From assembly GCF_026262505.1 (NCBI RefSeq), contig NC_067203.1, forward strand, positions 16,442,392 through 16,506,391: DNA of 64,000 nucleotides, read 5' to 3'. This DNA is from Trichomonas vaginalis G3. Taxonomy: Eukaryota; Parabasalia; Trichomonadida; Trichomonadidae. Below the pieces are notes generated by a model. It did no database searches, was not told where the DNA came from, and was given only the letters and a program-made list of their open reading frames with translations. Both the position numbers and the translations under genes were made by a program. Of this stretch, positions 41,648 to 52,655 are shown piece after piece. Within the stretch, counting starts at the first letter, position 1, and the number at the start of each line of letters is the position of its first letter.

Positions 41648-42427
41648 TTATAATATTGAAGCCAACTTTGCAGATACATCACTTTCAGTGCCGTCGAATG
41701 AAGCAACAAGGATATTTCCTTCTTTCTTTAATGAGACCAATTTAACACCATCATCAAGTGAAATTTGGACGAGTTCAAAGTATTTTGACTCGTTGATTCT
41801 TTTTGTAACGGGTGTAATGCCAGGCATCATAGGCCAGAAGAAAGGAATGTATTTTGGTTCTCCTGCGATATCAAGGTTGAGTTTTTGGCCAGGAACAAGC
41901 TCAAAGTTGCCTTTGTTTTGTGTAAAATCATGGACATCATCAAAACAATTTGCATAAGGATCAATTTGAGCTTTTGCAAGATGATCAAGTACTCCTTCAT
42001 ATGAATATGTACCACAGCCAATTCTAAGCTTACTTGATGCTTCAATTACAGGACTTGTCCTAGAATGAACGAAGAAATCACAGTCGGTGCAGTTTCTGCA
42101 TCTAAACTGACCGCAATTAATGGTTACTTTGCATTCTTGGCAATCACGCATAAATATTGAACCCTTAACTGCAGAGATAGCAAATTTGCAATTGTAACAT
42201 TGGTCAATTGTAATTGAATCTACAAAATCATTGATTATTATTTGACAATTTTCTAAGTTATCAGCTTGGAATTGATTTCCATCTATATCACCTGTATTCC
42301 TTCTAATTTCCTCTCCTTTCTTATTTGAAACTACAAGCATATCTCTATTTATTTGTTTCTTTGGTTGAGCTGGCTTTGGTTGTGCCTTTGGAGGTTCTTG
42401 AATTGCGCTGGATGATGTGCAACCCAT
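41648..42427 (-). CDS. RP2-like protein (TBCC-domain GAP for Arl3)
   Basis: The protein has 259 residues. The N-terminal MGC allows dual acylation (N-myristoylation at Gly2, S-acylation at Cys3) as in RP2. A Pro/Lys-rich linker leads to a TBCC/CAP-type beta-helix (~45-170) with repeated Cys strands (NLENCQIIINDF, QCYNCKFAI, MRDCQECKVT). QFRCRNC (107-113) corresponds to the human QFRVRDC; the arginine-finger equivalent is probably R109. FDDVHDFT after the helix also fits. RP2 stimulates GTP hydrolysis by Arl3 and so controls release of lipidated cargo at the ciliary/flagellar base. The human C-terminal NDK-like domain seems reduced. The stop is TAAAT. Confidence 0.85.
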   Translation of the reverse strand: MGCTSSSAIQEPPKAQPKPAQPKKQINRDMLVVSNKKGEEIRRNTGDIDGNQFQADNLENCQIIINDFVDSITIDQCYNCKFAISAVKGSIFMRDCQECKVTINCGQFRCRNCTDCDFFVHSRTSPVIEASSKLRIGCGTYSYEGVLDHLAKAQIDPYANCFDDVHDFTQNKGNFELVPGQKLNLDIAGEPKYIPFFWPMMPGITPVTKRINESKYFELVQISLDDGVKLVSLKKEGNILVASFDGTESDVSAKLASIL

Positions 42428-43219
42428 AAAAAGATAAAATTCAAAACCGATAAAATCTCGTTTTCCTGGGAGATTTTTGATTCATACTTCAATTCTGTAA
42501 CTATTGATTTGTGATTTAAACCAGCTATGTTGACAGTATGATGTTGAAATACTATTGGATTCCATATTATTGGCTGAATTGATGCAGAATTATCATTCAA
42601 TGTATGAATAAGTAGGATATCTAGAAGTTGGCTGTATGAACGGATTGGTATAGTGCATTATTCATATTCAAATCATATTAAATGAGAAATTTTATTGAAA
42701 ATAATTCTCCCTACGCAGATTCAGCATGCTCTCTGGAGAAGGATTTTCAAAATATATCATAAGTAAATTGACTTTAATTTTGATGCAAAGAAGAGATCTC
42801 AGAAAAACATTGCTGAATTTAAATATATGTTTTTTTCTTATCCAGAGTATATGAAATTGTTATGCAATAGCAGACTTCTTCATCTATCACTTTTTAGACT
42901 TTAAAATTGTAATCATTAATAACATATCGCATCCCGTTGCTTGGTAAATAGATATTTCTTTAATATATAGTATTTATTCATTACATGGTATAAAATATAT
43001 AATAACAAATATCAAATGGAAAATTCCATTTGATTTGCTTTAATAAGATTTAAAGACAATAATTTCCTGTAATTAAAGCTGTTTCTTGATGTAACAGCCA
43101 ATCAAACATTTGTAAAATCAAATAAATTATCAAAAATATTCCTAATTTTTTCATTTTCTTTCAAATTTGAGTGGAATCATTGTTACTTTTGTATCATACA
43201 ATAAATAGTAGTAAGCAAA
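42428..43219. other. AT-rich intergenic region
   Basis: About 790 bp between two minus-strand genes. I see no gene or repeat. It contains the RP2-like promoter, with no clear Inr near the start codon. Confidence 0.5.
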
Positions 43220-44206
43220 CTATTGAAAAGTTCCATGATTTGAATCGATCTGTTGTTTTGGTCTTTTTGCCGGTTTAAATCTAGAGGACACTTTATGTTT
43301 TGGTCTAGAAACAATTGCATTCTTTGTAAATTCCATATCTTCAAGAAATCTGGGAGGTCTTTCTCCATTCTCTTCTATGTAGTTTCTGAGTCTTTTTCCA
43401 GAGTATGTATCTTTCATTGAGCTCATTAATTCTCTTTCTTCGGCCTTTTGGTCATTTGTAAGAACATCATCATGAGATAAACCTTTCATTGGATCTTCAA
43501 GGCTGGAATGGTCTTCTATTGCTCGTCTGACTTTCTTCTGTCCTTTTGTAAGATGTAGATCGACAGAATTCCCTATCGTTGCATGATTTAAGTTTCCATT
43601 AACTGCGTGGATCTTTTTTGCGTCATATGTATTTATCATTCCATGGCAATGACGCCATACACTCTTTCGTAGATCTTTAATTGATTGGTCGTCTGTTAAT
43701 TCGAAATTTCGAGGTTTTTGTGGTTGTACAAGCATTTCTGATGAAATTTGGCGAATGAAATTATCCTCTTCATCAAAATTAGCTGATATAAATGAGTCTG
43801 ACTTCTCTATTTGCTTTTTTGGAGGAGGTTCAACTTGTTTTTTGGGAGAAATTAGAGCCATTTCTTTTTCTCGCTCTTGATTTCGGTCTTGTAGTTGTAG
43901 TAGTTTAGAATTCGATCTATATATTCTTAATTTTTCTTGAAATTCTGGTTCTGGATCCAACATTTTCATTTCTTCACGGCTAAATGTAACCTTTGATGCT
44001 TGAAATGGTTGAAACACTCTTTCTGGTGTTGTTGGTGCTGAATTGGATTGCCTTGGTGAATTCTTTTTTGAAGGTGAGGAAGATGCCGATTTATATGAAC
44101 TTGTTTGAATAGTAATCCATGGAACATTCATAGATTTGAGTTGTGAGAACTTTTTCTCTTCAACATAAGGACTCATGGGGCTCTTTGGAGTCATTAGACC
44201 CCACAT
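43220..44206 (-). CDS. Unrecognised, largely disordered protein
   Basis: The protein has 328 residues from ATG 44,206; two further codons upstream are open but begin with TTG. The N-terminal half is rich in Ser, Pro and Lys (SPSKKNSPRQSNSAPTTPER) with several SP/TP sites, typical of regulated disorder. Short charged helices lie around residues 75-120 and 205-280, and the C-terminus is basic. I recognise no domain. On the minus strand an Inr-like TCACT (44,242-44,238) lies 34 nt before the start. Confidence 0.65.
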   Translation of the reverse strand: MWGLMTPKSPMSPYVEEKKFSQLKSMNVPWITIQTSSYKSASSSPSKKNSPRQSNSAPTTPERVFQPFQASKVTFSREEMKMLDPEPEFQEKLRIYRSNSKLLQLQDRNQEREKEMALISPKKQVEPPPKKQIEKSDSFISANFDEEDNFIRQISSEMLVQPQKPRNFELTDDQSIKDLRKSVWRHCHGMINTYDAKKIHAVNGNLNHATIGNSVDLHLTKGQKKVRRAIEDHSSLEDPMKGLSHDDVLTNDQKAEERELMSSMKDTYSGKRLRNYIEENGERPPRFLEDMEFTKNAIVSRPKHKVSSRFKPAKRPKQQIDSNHGTFQ

Positions 44207-44743
44207 TGTCAAATCAAAAACAACAAAAATCTATAAAAAGTGACAGATTTTGTTACAATAATTTACATCGTTTTCATTCAATTTTCTATCAGTGATTTTT
44301 ATCGGAATGCTTCACGTCACGGATTGTTCATTACATACTACCGTTTGGAGTATATTGCAAAAACACCATTCATATTTCACTTATATGAAGAATTGTAAAT
44401 TATTCAATGTACAATTCCTTTGATCTATTGTATATTCCTTACTAATTGAATACACTCGTTGATATAGCTTTAAACTGATACTTTTCATAACCTCATATGA
44501 ATTGATAAACTCATTTCAATTACATTTTTAGTAATATATCAGAAAATTCGATGATTTAGATAGCCATTGTCTATGTTAAACAAATGGTGAAAGATAAAAT
44601 CCTTATTCTTTGTTGATATTTTCAGATTTCAATTGTTGAGAAAAAGAGCTATGGGCAAGTGAGTTTATTGATGAAATTCGATGGTTATTAAAATACTTGT
44701 TTGATTTCCATAATTTGAAAATTTTATAAATATTTCTGATTAG
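44207..44743. promoter_or_regulatory. Divergent promoter region
   Basis: About 540 bp. AAAAAGTGAC at 44,234-44,243 reads GTCACTTTTT toward the minus-strand gene and includes its Inr-like TCACT. No further gene is visible. Confidence 0.4.
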
Positions 44744-46633
44744 ATGCTATGGTCGCTTGAAATTGTATTTTCGATCTTTTTTGGATATGAACTCACTACA
44801 ATAATTGCTGGTCCATCTATTGATGTTCTAGCAAGATTAGGAATTTCAATTCCAATTGGATTTACAGCATTTTGCTTAGTAGGCGCTTATATTACGCACA
44901 ATCAGATAATGAACCATGTACAAGGACTAATAATAGTTTCAATTTTCATGTTTGCATCAATAATTTTAAACTTTTTCAATCGATTTCAAAAAATACCAAC
45001 AATAGTTAAAGTTCACCCGGTTGAAATTGTTACAATCCTTGCAGCAACGATTTTTATATCAATATTGTTCTCCATTTCCTGGTGTTATAATATTATTATG
45101 TTCAGATCTGATGTTTTTCAAGATTTTAGATACCATGATTCAATAATACAGTCTTTTCTAATCGGAACGAATGTCATACGTGAAAAACCTTTTAATTTTA
45201 AAAATCCTTTTATCAGTAACACAGAATTAGTCTGCAAAAATTTTCATGACTTACATATAGCGTTGCTGTATGGAACAGGATACGCACCACAAAGATTTGG
45301 ACGCAATATTCCAGCATTTTTACTAATATTTTCGATTATGACTTCATTTTATTACATTTCGTATGAAATTACTCGATCACACCTTGCATCCGTTATATCA
45401 GTATATCTTTTGATTCATTTAGGCGGAACAGTTTTCATAAACAGATTTTTCTACGAATACTATCGAAGAATGAACAGAGAAGAGGCTTATATGTATAAGA
45501 ATGACTTCATGTGGTTCCACATTGTAACGAAATTGATAATTCAAAAGCCTTACGTGTTATATTCTTTGCAATCTGTATTTTGGTCAATGTATTGTTTGAT
45601 CAAAGGCAAAAACAAGCATCCTGAACTCATGACACTAGCAGGAATCATATCTTCAATCATAATTTTGTATAATCCTCATTCATATATCTCAAATTTTGGT
45701 TGGTCCTTTATGTATATTGCAATTTTGTTACTTGTTAGACCAAAGAGAAAGCTTGGATTGATTAATATCTCATTTTATTTGTTTTTCGCCTTAATTCTTC
45801 CAGTTCATCAAGTTTACTTGAATGTAAAACATATAATAGCAAGCCGACAGATCAAGAAGATTAAATTTTGGATGGGTTATCAATCAGACACCTTTTATTT
45901 CTTTTGGCTTCGAACTTTGTTATTATTTGGAGTTTATTCCGTTAGTTTTGTATTTCTTCCTATGCATTTAAGGCAGTATTGGATATATGTACCATCAATT
46001 GCTATATTTGCAATGTTTAATTTCATAAAATTGCAATATGAGCATTATGACAATCTCCTTTACTTTACTTGCGGATGGTTTTCTGTAGCATGTCCATTAG
46101 TATCACAATTTCTTGCAAAACTATTGACTTATCCCAGAAAGAAATTTTTCAAATTTATTTGTTTCTGTTTATTCAGCATTTCAATCTTTTCTATGAGTGC
46201 ATCTTCGATGATACTATATCAGAAAGTCGTGGCTTACAGTTATACGCCACAAACGAAAGTAGAAACAGAATTAAAAGATTGGATACTAGAAAATATATCT
46301 CCTGAATCGATTATAGCCATATCAGAGACATCTAATAACCCAGTGACATTCCTTGGCTATCAAAGCTATTTATCTGATTATAATAAGCTATTAAATGAAG
46401 GATATAACCCCGCCTATGAATTAAACTTGACCAAATACCTGAACAATGGATATAATGAGGATTTGTTCGCTAACCAGTCGATCTCTTATTATATAGAAGA
46501 CAGAAAATACCAACAAAGATTTTCGGGTAACGCTCCATTCTGGTCGCTGGTATTCGAATCAAGCAATTATAAAGTGTGGCAGTCTCTCATGTATCAAAAG
46601 ACCAAAAATCATTCATCTTTGTTTGTAAAATAA
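44744..46633 (+). CDS. Polytopic membrane protein, GT-C glycosyltransferase-like layout
   Basis: The protein has 629 residues with about 11-13 hydrophobic segments between residues 5 and 490. A C-terminal, probably lumenal, soluble domain follows (ELKDWILENISPESIIAISE at ~503-522, then GYQSYLSDY). A conserved-looking acidic loop (FRSDVFQDFRYHDSII, ~119-134) lies after the third or fourth segment. Many TM helices, an acidic first large loop and a soluble C-terminal domain that speaks of residues or sites reaching the membrane are typical of GT-C glycosyltransferases, which use dolichol-linked sugars in the ER. I cannot name the family; a transporter is an alternative. The stop is TAAAT. Confidence 0.6.
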   Translation: MLWSLEIVFSIFFGYELTTIIAGPSIDVLARLGISIPIGFTAFCLVGAYITHNQIMNHVQGLIIVSIFMFASIILNFFNRFQKIPTIVKVHPVEIVTILAATIFISILFSISWCYNIIMFRSDVFQDFRYHDSIIQSFLIGTNVIREKPFNFKNPFISNTELVCKNFHDLHIALLYGTGYAPQRFGRNIPAFLLIFSIMTSFYYISYEITRSHLASVISVYLLIHLGGTVFINRFFYEYYRRMNREEAYMYKNDFMWFHIVTKLIIQKPYVLYSLQSVFWSMYCLIKGKNKHPELMTLAGIISSIIILYNPHSYISNFGWSFMYIAILLLVRPKRKLGLINISFYLFFALILPVHQVYLNVKHIIASRQIKKIKFWMGYQSDTFYFFWLRTLLLFGVYSVSFVFLPMHLRQYWIYVPSIAIFAMFNFIKLQYEHYDNLLYFTCGWFSVACPLVSQFLAKLLTYPRKKFFKFICFCLFSISIFSMSASSMILYQKVVAYSYTPQTKVETELKDWILENISPESIIAISETSNNPVTFLGYQSYLSDYNKLLNEGYNPAYELNLTKYLNNGYNEDLFANQSISYYIEDRKYQQRFSGNAPFWSLVFESSNYKVWQSLMYQKTKNHSSLFVK

Positions 46634-46895
46634 ATATATTATTTTTCGAATTTAAAGTTTTCCAAAAGAAAGCAAAAAGACTTGGATCAAATAAGCGTAA
46701 AAAACGAATATTTTAATAGAAAGAAAGGAAATGTCAAATAAAAATAACTAAATTAGCATAAAAAAACAAAAAATATACAAAATAATATACTTCTAGCAGT
46801 AACATATCATGAATATCTTATTATCAAGTGATTGTGGCAAAATCAAAAAAATTGTCACTTTTTACTTCCCCACTTCCCTTTTTTTGGTATTTTTT
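46634..46895. other. Convergent 3' spacer
   Basis: AT-rich spacer between convergent genes; TTGTCACTTTTTAC at 46,851-46,864 resembles the promoter motif but is at a 3' flank. Confidence 0.4.
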
Positions 46896-48212
46896 TTAAT
46901 TAGTAGATTGGGAGGAAAGTTGAGATGGTACTTGCTGCGAAGAATATGTTTGCTGTGAGTAAGACGAGATAATTATTGGTTCGAAGTTAACATTTTGTTT
47001 TAATTTCAAACCAAGTCTATCAAACAGCAAAGATTTCAATGATTTGTCCTGTACTAAGCCATGAGATTCACTAATTATTGAGAATGAAGGTTTGATTGGA
47101 TCAAAATCAATATTTGAGGATGAAATCTCTCCTGATGACTTATTTTCTACTACTTCCAGGACAAATATTCCGATTTTCGATGCAGAGCAGCGAACAATGA
47201 AGTCTGGACCGTCTTCATCTAATAATCTAATTTTTGTATTGATTTTTCCGAGATCTGGTTGGAACCATGGATAGAACACATAATTCTTAGATGAATAGTC
47301 AATGAAATCTGTCAAAGTTTCAATGATTGTGGCAGGATCTCCGTATTGAGCGTAAAACTTTAGATATTGAGCAAAAGAAATGTCTGTATTACCTGATCCG
47401 CCATCAGAAGACAACATTTTGGTGAGATGTGGTGCCAATTTCTCACCAACATCCAAATCAATATTTTTCAGAATATAAGAAACGATTATATTTGATTGGC
47501 ACTTAGGAACATCACCAAATTCCTTCCATAATGATTGTGCCTTGTTGATAATCTCATCTTTTTGCTCTTTTGTGCCTTTCATATTATTAAATATGATTTC
47601 TATGTCTTTTTCGTATTCTTTTGTCTCCTGGGAGTTCTTGAACTCGTATTTGTACTTCATGGTCGGTGTCATTGGCATCTCAAATGTCTGAACTTGTTTA
47701 ATGATTCTTCTTGGCGGTAGTTTCGGTGCTCTAACGGGATATTGTACTAGTTGTGTGTTCTTTGGCTGTTCATTTAGTGGTCTGCAAGGTATTCTGATGA
47801 TGTCGAGCTCTGTACAGCCAGAATGGAATGGAAAAGAATGATTTACACGCTTTCTCCAGTTCCTTGTATCTTTGATCATAGGAAACTCTGCTAGTAGCAA
47901 CTGTGGTTGTGAGAGCTCTATAGTAAATAAATGAGAACGAAAATTCGTATTTATTGTATTTGGTCTAATATTTAAGAATTCTCCGATGAGAGTTGAGTTG
48001 CATATAAAGTAGTAACCATTCTTGCACCATATTGCGCCTGTATCTTGAACTGCTTCCGGATGAGATGTAGTCCATTGCAAAACGTAGAATACTCTGACAG
48101 CAAACTTCATCCGTCGCTCATTTTGACTTGAATTGAGGAACTCCTTCAACTCGGCTGATGTATTGAAGCTCATAATTCTTTTCGACGAATCAGCAGGAAC
48201 TTCCTCGCTCAT
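46896..48212 (-). CDS. Initiator-binding-domain (IBP39-like) transcription factor
   Basis: The protein has 438 residues from ATG 48,212 (an in-frame ATG nine codons upstream adds an AT-rich, unlikely leader). Residues ~30-150 resemble the winged-helix Inr-binding domain of Trichomonas IBP39: MKFAVRVFYVLQWTTSHPEAV, GAIWCKNGYYFICNSTLIGEF, then TINTNFRSHLF and a basic WRKRVNHSF. A C-terminal helical region (~215-290) would correspond to the module that binds the RNA polymerase II CTD. IBP39 replaces TATA-based start-site recognition in this lineage by binding the Inr. The call is by eye. The stop is TAAAA. Confidence 0.7.
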   Translation of the reverse strand: MSEEVPADSSKRIMSFNTSAELKEFLNSSQNERRMKFAVRVFYVLQWTTSHPEAVQDTGAIWCKNGYYFICNSTLIGEFLNIRPNTINTNFRSHLFTIELSQPQLLLAEFPMIKDTRNWRKRVNHSFPFHSGCTELDIIRIPCRPLNEQPKNTQLVQYPVRAPKLPPRRIIKQVQTFEMPMTPTMKYKYEFKNSQETKEYEKDIEIIFNNMKGTKEQKDEIINKAQSLWKEFGDVPKCQSNIIVSYILKNIDLDVGEKLAPHLTKMLSSDGGSGNTDISFAQYLKFYAQYGDPATIIETLTDFIDYSSKNYVFYPWFQPDLGKINTKIRLLDEDGPDFIVRCSASKIGIFVLEVVENKSSGEISSSNIDFDPIKPSFSIISESHGLVQDKSLKSLLFDRLGLKLKQNVNFEPIIISSYSQQTYSSQQVPSQLSSQSTN

Positions 48213-48910
48213 TCTCAAAAATATTGGTTTATACTTCACCGAGGAATATTAAGCGTTTTTCGTGAAATATTTATACGTATGGTATTTTATCAATTATTTT
48301 TAATTAAATCGGTGATTTTGGTAATTCTGTCAAAACGGTTTTATCAAGAAAAAGTTAGAAATACGTCACTTAAACAGAGCATTGAAGAATTGAAACATGA
48401 ATACTTCAATGTTATAAGTATTAGTTTACTATTCATTCCTTAGATTCTAATCTATCATTTGTGATTTTAGAAATTCTTCTCATATCTTCTGAATAACAGA
48501 GAAAATGGATAATATATTTATAAGGATATGAAGTGTTGTTGAAAAGATTGTTGTTTGTATGCTGTAAAATGGATTAATTATAACTAATATAGTGATATTT
48601 ATATAATTTTTTAATGTTTGTTGAGTTTTATCGTATATTAATTATAGATATTTTTATGATTTGAGTTTAAAAACTGTTTTAAGTTATTCAGATGGTATTT
48701 TATATAAAAAAAACAATATAAGAAAAAAAATAATAGAAATGAGCCAAACTAAATAAGTCAATATGTTGTGAGATGGTCACAAATCATCGATAAAAGAAAA
48801 CATCTTCTTCCGAATCAATCATTTTTGAGGAATCGGAGCTGAATCATGGATAGAAGGATAGATTTAGTCAAACAAATAACAACGAATCAAATTCACGAGT
48901 CTTATCTATT
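48213..48910. other. AT-rich intergenic region between the two IBD genes
   Basis: About 700 bp, with no gene recognised. A plus-strand frame at 48,846-49,091 is the shadow of the next gene's 3' end. Confidence 0.5.
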
Positions 48911-49819
48911 TCAAATCCGGAGTTGGGTGCATTTGGAACGGAACTTAAGAGGGCAAAACTTTTCAACTAACAAAGGATCCTGTTCTGGTATATTTGGAGA
49001 AGGTGGCTTAATAGCCAGGAGATCAGCAATCTGTGGGCCATCGTTCGTCGGTGATTTTGAAGCCAATAAGTCAGAAATTGGCGGCGGTTGAAGTGGCGAA
49101 GATTTCTGAGTATGGTCAGCAAGTATTGGAAGAACGGGATGGGAAGGAGCTGAAGGCTTCTGAGACTGGTTCTGATTTTGCTGTTGACTCCGCAATTCCA
49201 TTATATTTTGTGGAATGATAAGATTCTGCTGTAATGGTTGATTTTCTGTGCGTATTGATTGTGCGATCTGAGGATTAAGTGATATCTGCATCTGTATTGG
49301 CTGAGAAGGATCTTGTGGAATTTGGTATGAATGACTAACCGCATAAGCTTCGATTTGTTGCGGTTGAGGAGCTCTTGATCTGATAGTCCATTGGCGCAGT
49401 TCGTTAAAGTTACCTTTCAATAACGGAATCTTGCCGAACAAAAATTTTCTTGATTCTGTATGTGATTGACTTGTTGTATAACCCATCTTCTGAAATGATC
49501 CATTTATCGATGATTTACACTTGGAAATAAGCAATCTTAATTGCCTTGTGTTGATAGCGATCATATTATCCATCCAGCATACGCCGCATACCAAGAAGCG
49601 CCGCCAATCGTCATCATCATGGCGTTCTGCATAGCGATGTATGGCCTCTAGTATGCCATCGAATGCTTCCATTCTATGACCTCTATTTCTCTTTGTGCTT
49701 GATTCGTCAAGGAGTGATTTGAGGGAAAGATATTCTTCCTTGTCCCTGGGACTAAGATAGTCCCAAAAGTTTGGTTTCTGATTTGGATTTGAAGCGATTT
49801 CATCATCATTCTCCCCCAT
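48911..49819 (-). CDS. IBD-family transcription factor with Gln/Pro-rich tail
   Basis: The protein has 302 residues. The N-terminal domain (~15-120) carries WRRFLVCGVCWMDNMIAINT and RQLRLLISKCKSSINGSFQK (72-111), a signature of the trichomonad initiator-binding-like domain, where NTRQLR.. and KCKSSINGS would form the recognition helix region. The C-terminal half is low complexity: Gln, Pro and Ser, with two related ISDLLA / IADLLAIK motifs (246-251 and ~261-268) that could be short activator motifs. It lies in the same orientation as the IBP39-like gene 700 bp downstream. The DNA target cannot be read from sequence. Confidence 0.7.
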   Translation of the reverse strand: MGENDDEIASNPNQKPNFWDYLSPRDKEEYLSLKSLLDESSTKRNRGHRMEAFDGILEAIHRYAERHDDDDWRRFLVCGVCWMDNMIAINTRQLRLLISKCKSSINGSFQKMGYTTSQSHTESRKFLFGKIPLLKGNFNELRQWTIRSRAPQPQQIEAYAVSHSYQIPQDPSQPIQMQISLNPQIAQSIRTENQPLQQNLIIPQNIMELRSQQQNQNQSQKPSAPSHPVLPILADHTQKSSPLQPPPISDLLASKSPTNDGPQIADLLAIKPPSPNIPEQDPLLVEKFCPLKFRSKCTQLRI

Positions 49820-50317
49820 GTTATTTTAAATTTTTTAAATGGCCGGACACATAAAAATTTAGTTCGACCAAGTAAGGTATACAAAATTGACAGAAAAATT
49901 AATATAACCGCCAAAATCGTTACGCGCCTCTTTTTATCGAAATCGTCGATTCCTTTTTTAATTTTCCTTCACTATGGATGGAGAAAAGAAAAACTTATTG
50001 ATCTTATTGAAAACTTATGGCAATTGTGACAAAATCATATTTAATTTGTGGATATTTAAGATGTAAAATATAAGCAAAAAAGGAATTTCAAATTTCTAAT
50101 TGAATTGGAAAAAACGAGTTTTGTTTCACTCTGTTTGATTTGTTGTTTTCAATTGTATGAGCATTTTTTATGAATTGGAACTTACCCCAAAGTGTCTAGA
50201 AAAGCGGAAGTATAGAAATCAGGTACAGTTTATGAAATTTAAAAACAATGAAACTGACAAATCAAAAAAAGAGATAAAATGTTAATAAGTAATTTGAAAT
50301 AATAGAAAATAAGCGCT
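49820..50317. other. AT-rich intergenic region
   Basis: About 500 bp; nothing beyond AT-rich sequence is seen. Confidence 0.5.
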
Positions 50318-51784
50318 TTATCTAAGAAATTCAGCTAAATCTTGTGTAACAATTTCAAGATTCTTATCTCTCATAAGTGAGTTTAAGTTTGTAAGACTTG
50401 TATAAACTGTTTGAGCGCCTTCTTTTTGCCTCTTTATCCAATTTTCTTGGCTACTTATTATTCCTTCAGCAATTGCATGGCTCTTATTGTTGGTTGGTAA
50501 TGGTTTTGTAATAAAATCGCTTGTTGGCCTTACATTTGGCTTGATTTCAAGCTGATCAATGTCATCGTCCGGGTCCATTTCGGCCATATCTGCCAGGTTT
50601 GGCCCGTTCATAGATGGAAGCTTAATTTTAGAAAATCCAGTGAAAGTAAATGGCGCAACATCGGTTTTATCCTTGTATCCGATAAACATTGGCTCGTAAT
50701 TCTTTAAAGGCATGGCCAAAATTGAAGCCTGGCCAATTTCATTAGGTAGAGGTGGTAATTCTGCAGGTTTTGCTCGCAAATCGAAAATTGGATCGAAGTT
50801 GAAAAATCTGATATCGCGCGAATAGTTTGTAGCAATTGGCAATGGTGTAACAGGCATGATATCTTTGTTAGGAAGTGGATTCGAGAGGGAATTCTCGGGA
50901 ATAATTGGTTCTTTTCGCTCTTTGACTGGTTGTTCTTCTTGAACTCCAGGAAATGACTGTGGAGGTGGGATAGGGATAGGTGTAAAAGCAGAACATTCTG
51001 TACGTGGGAATTGTGTAAGCTGGAAACGCTCAACAAGTCCTGGTTTGTATGGTTGAATTGATTTTTCAATTTTGTTAGGTTCAATGATGCATTCTGGTGG
51101 TTCAATTGAAACAGGATCTGATGGATTGGTAAACTTCAACGGTTGTTTAACGCATTTAACATTAACAGTCAACAAAGATTCTGCTGTAAATGTTGAGAAG
51201 TTTGCAGTGGATTGTGTATTCTGTGGTGTACTTGGTGCAACAAGTATACGTTGTAAAACCTTTTGAGCGCGTGTTTTTGCTCTCTTTTCGATTAAAATTT
51301 TACTAATAACGTCTTTAAATCTATCCATTAAACTGTACTGCGATTCATAGTTTGTGTTAAGTAATGGATCGAATGTTGGAGTTGTTGTTACTTGAACTCT
51401 TGGAGCTGGGTTTGTAGAAGATTCAGTCGTTGTTTTTGTGATAGCTATTCTATTGTTTTTTGTATCAGCTTGATCATAAAACTTTTGACGTGAAGTAGTT
51501 AAATTATCTATAGCTTCTTGTGTAATAGGAGATTTTCCCAAAGAATTTTCTGAGCGAAGTTCCTTTGTTCTTATGAAATTAACTTGGTCTTCGAATGCTT
51601 TTAAGAATAATTGCTCTTTTTCCTTTCTGGATCGTGCTTGAAATGATTGTGAAAATGGAAATAGAGGATCTGAAAGACTAACCTCCGTACTCACTTGTAC
51701 TTCAAGTGAGGCTGTTGAAAGAGATATAATTTCCGGTCCTATCATTGAGGGTTCGTTAGTGGACGCTAATTCAATCCCTTCCAT
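50318..51784 (-). CDS. Unrecognised Pro-rich protein, possibly flagellar (CFAP221-like, weak)
   Basis: The protein has 488 residues. A charged helical stretch lies at ~50-110 (SRKEKEQLFLKAFEDQVNF). A second helix with many basic residues (MDRFKDVISKILIEKRAKTR, ~157-176) precedes Pro-rich, extended sequence (225-400) with repeated PFTFTGFSK-like and FDPIFD-like elements and a C-terminal helix. The order of a charged helix, a basic helix with ILIEKR, and a Pro-rich region with short FP motifs is loosely reminiscent of CFAP221/Pcdp1, a central-pair protein. That resemblance is weak and may be chance. AAAAAGTGCC at 51,793-51,802 (GGCACTTTTT on the coding strand) lies 9 nt before the ATG. The stop is TAAAG. 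Confidence 0.55.
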   Translation of the reverse strand: MEGIELASTNEPSMIGPEIISLSTASLEVQVSTEVSLSDPLFPFSQSFQARSRKEKEQLFLKAFEDQVNFIRTKELRSENSLGKSPITQEAIDNLTTSRQKFYDQADTKNNRIAITKTTTESSTNPAPRVQVTTTPTFDPLLNTNYESQYSLMDRFKDVISKILIEKRAKTRAQKVLQRILVAPSTPQNTQSTANFSTFTAESLLTVNVKCVKQPLKFTNPSDPVSIEPPECIIEPNKIEKSIQPYKPGLVERFQLTQFPRTECSAFTPIPIPPPQSFPGVQEEQPVKERKEPIIPENSLSNPLPNKDIMPVTPLPIATNYSRDIRFFNFDPIFDLRAKPAELPPLPNEIGQASILAMPLKNYEPMFIGYKDKTDVAPFTFTGFSKIKLPSMNGPNLADMAEMDPDDDIDQLEIKPNVRPTSDFITKPLPTNNKSHAIAEGIISSQENWIKRQKEGAQTVYTSLTNLNSLMRDKNLEIVTQDLAEFLR

Positions 51785-52620
51785 AACGAGCTAAAAAGTG
51801 CCAATATATTGAATGAATCCATTCTGATTTTGAAAATTGGCAATTCCAGCAAAATAATTTGCAAGATTCCACTGAAAAATAGTGTATTTTGGTGCTGTGT
51901 TAGTAAGCTTAATGATTCCACTGTTGAGACTCTCTTTGATATCAAATTTTAAGAAATTTAACATTAGACATCATTACATATATAACTCCTTCTATTTAAA
52001 ATGTATCTACTTACTAAATAACAGTAACAAGCAATTGCTAGTGAACTTTAATATCGAAAATAACATTTAAGAATATTCCCATAATAAGTGAGTATGAAAG
52101 GTATTAAATGTAGTTCTTTGGAACGCATAAATTTGATAGTACCAATTGTCTGAAAAGGGTCGTTATCGATTTTGTAATTTAATCGTTATCGTTATCGATT
52201 TTGTAATTTAATCGTTATCGTCTTTTTCTAAACGTGCATTTTGGAACTAAATCGCATATAACTTTAAAATGACTTAATATTTAAAGGTTTATGTGGTAAA
52301 TATCAACGAAATGTAATATTAATATGTGCACCATATATGAATTACAGACATTTGAGCAATTCGAAATTTCATCGCGTTATATATTCATTTAAATTCGATC
52401 AAATCAACATTGCAATTATAAAACCATTACACATCCAGTCAATATTTTTCAATTTCATGCGAATTATATCATTATTACACATTTTAAAATGGCGAAATAT
52501 AGTCCAAAAAATAAACTTCGTTTTAAACTCAATTCTCACACATATTCGGATTAAATCATATGTGACTCATATGATCATACATCTCATTTGAGATCTAAAA
52601 AATGATTTACCGAGAAAACT
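51785..52620. other. AT-rich intergenic region with a short direct repeat
   Basis: CGTTATCGATTTTGTAATTTAAT occurs in tandem around 52,160-52,220. No gene is recognised in this stretch. Confidence 0.5.
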
Positions 52621-52655
52621 TGCATTCGAACTAAAATTTACTAAATTTAATCAAA

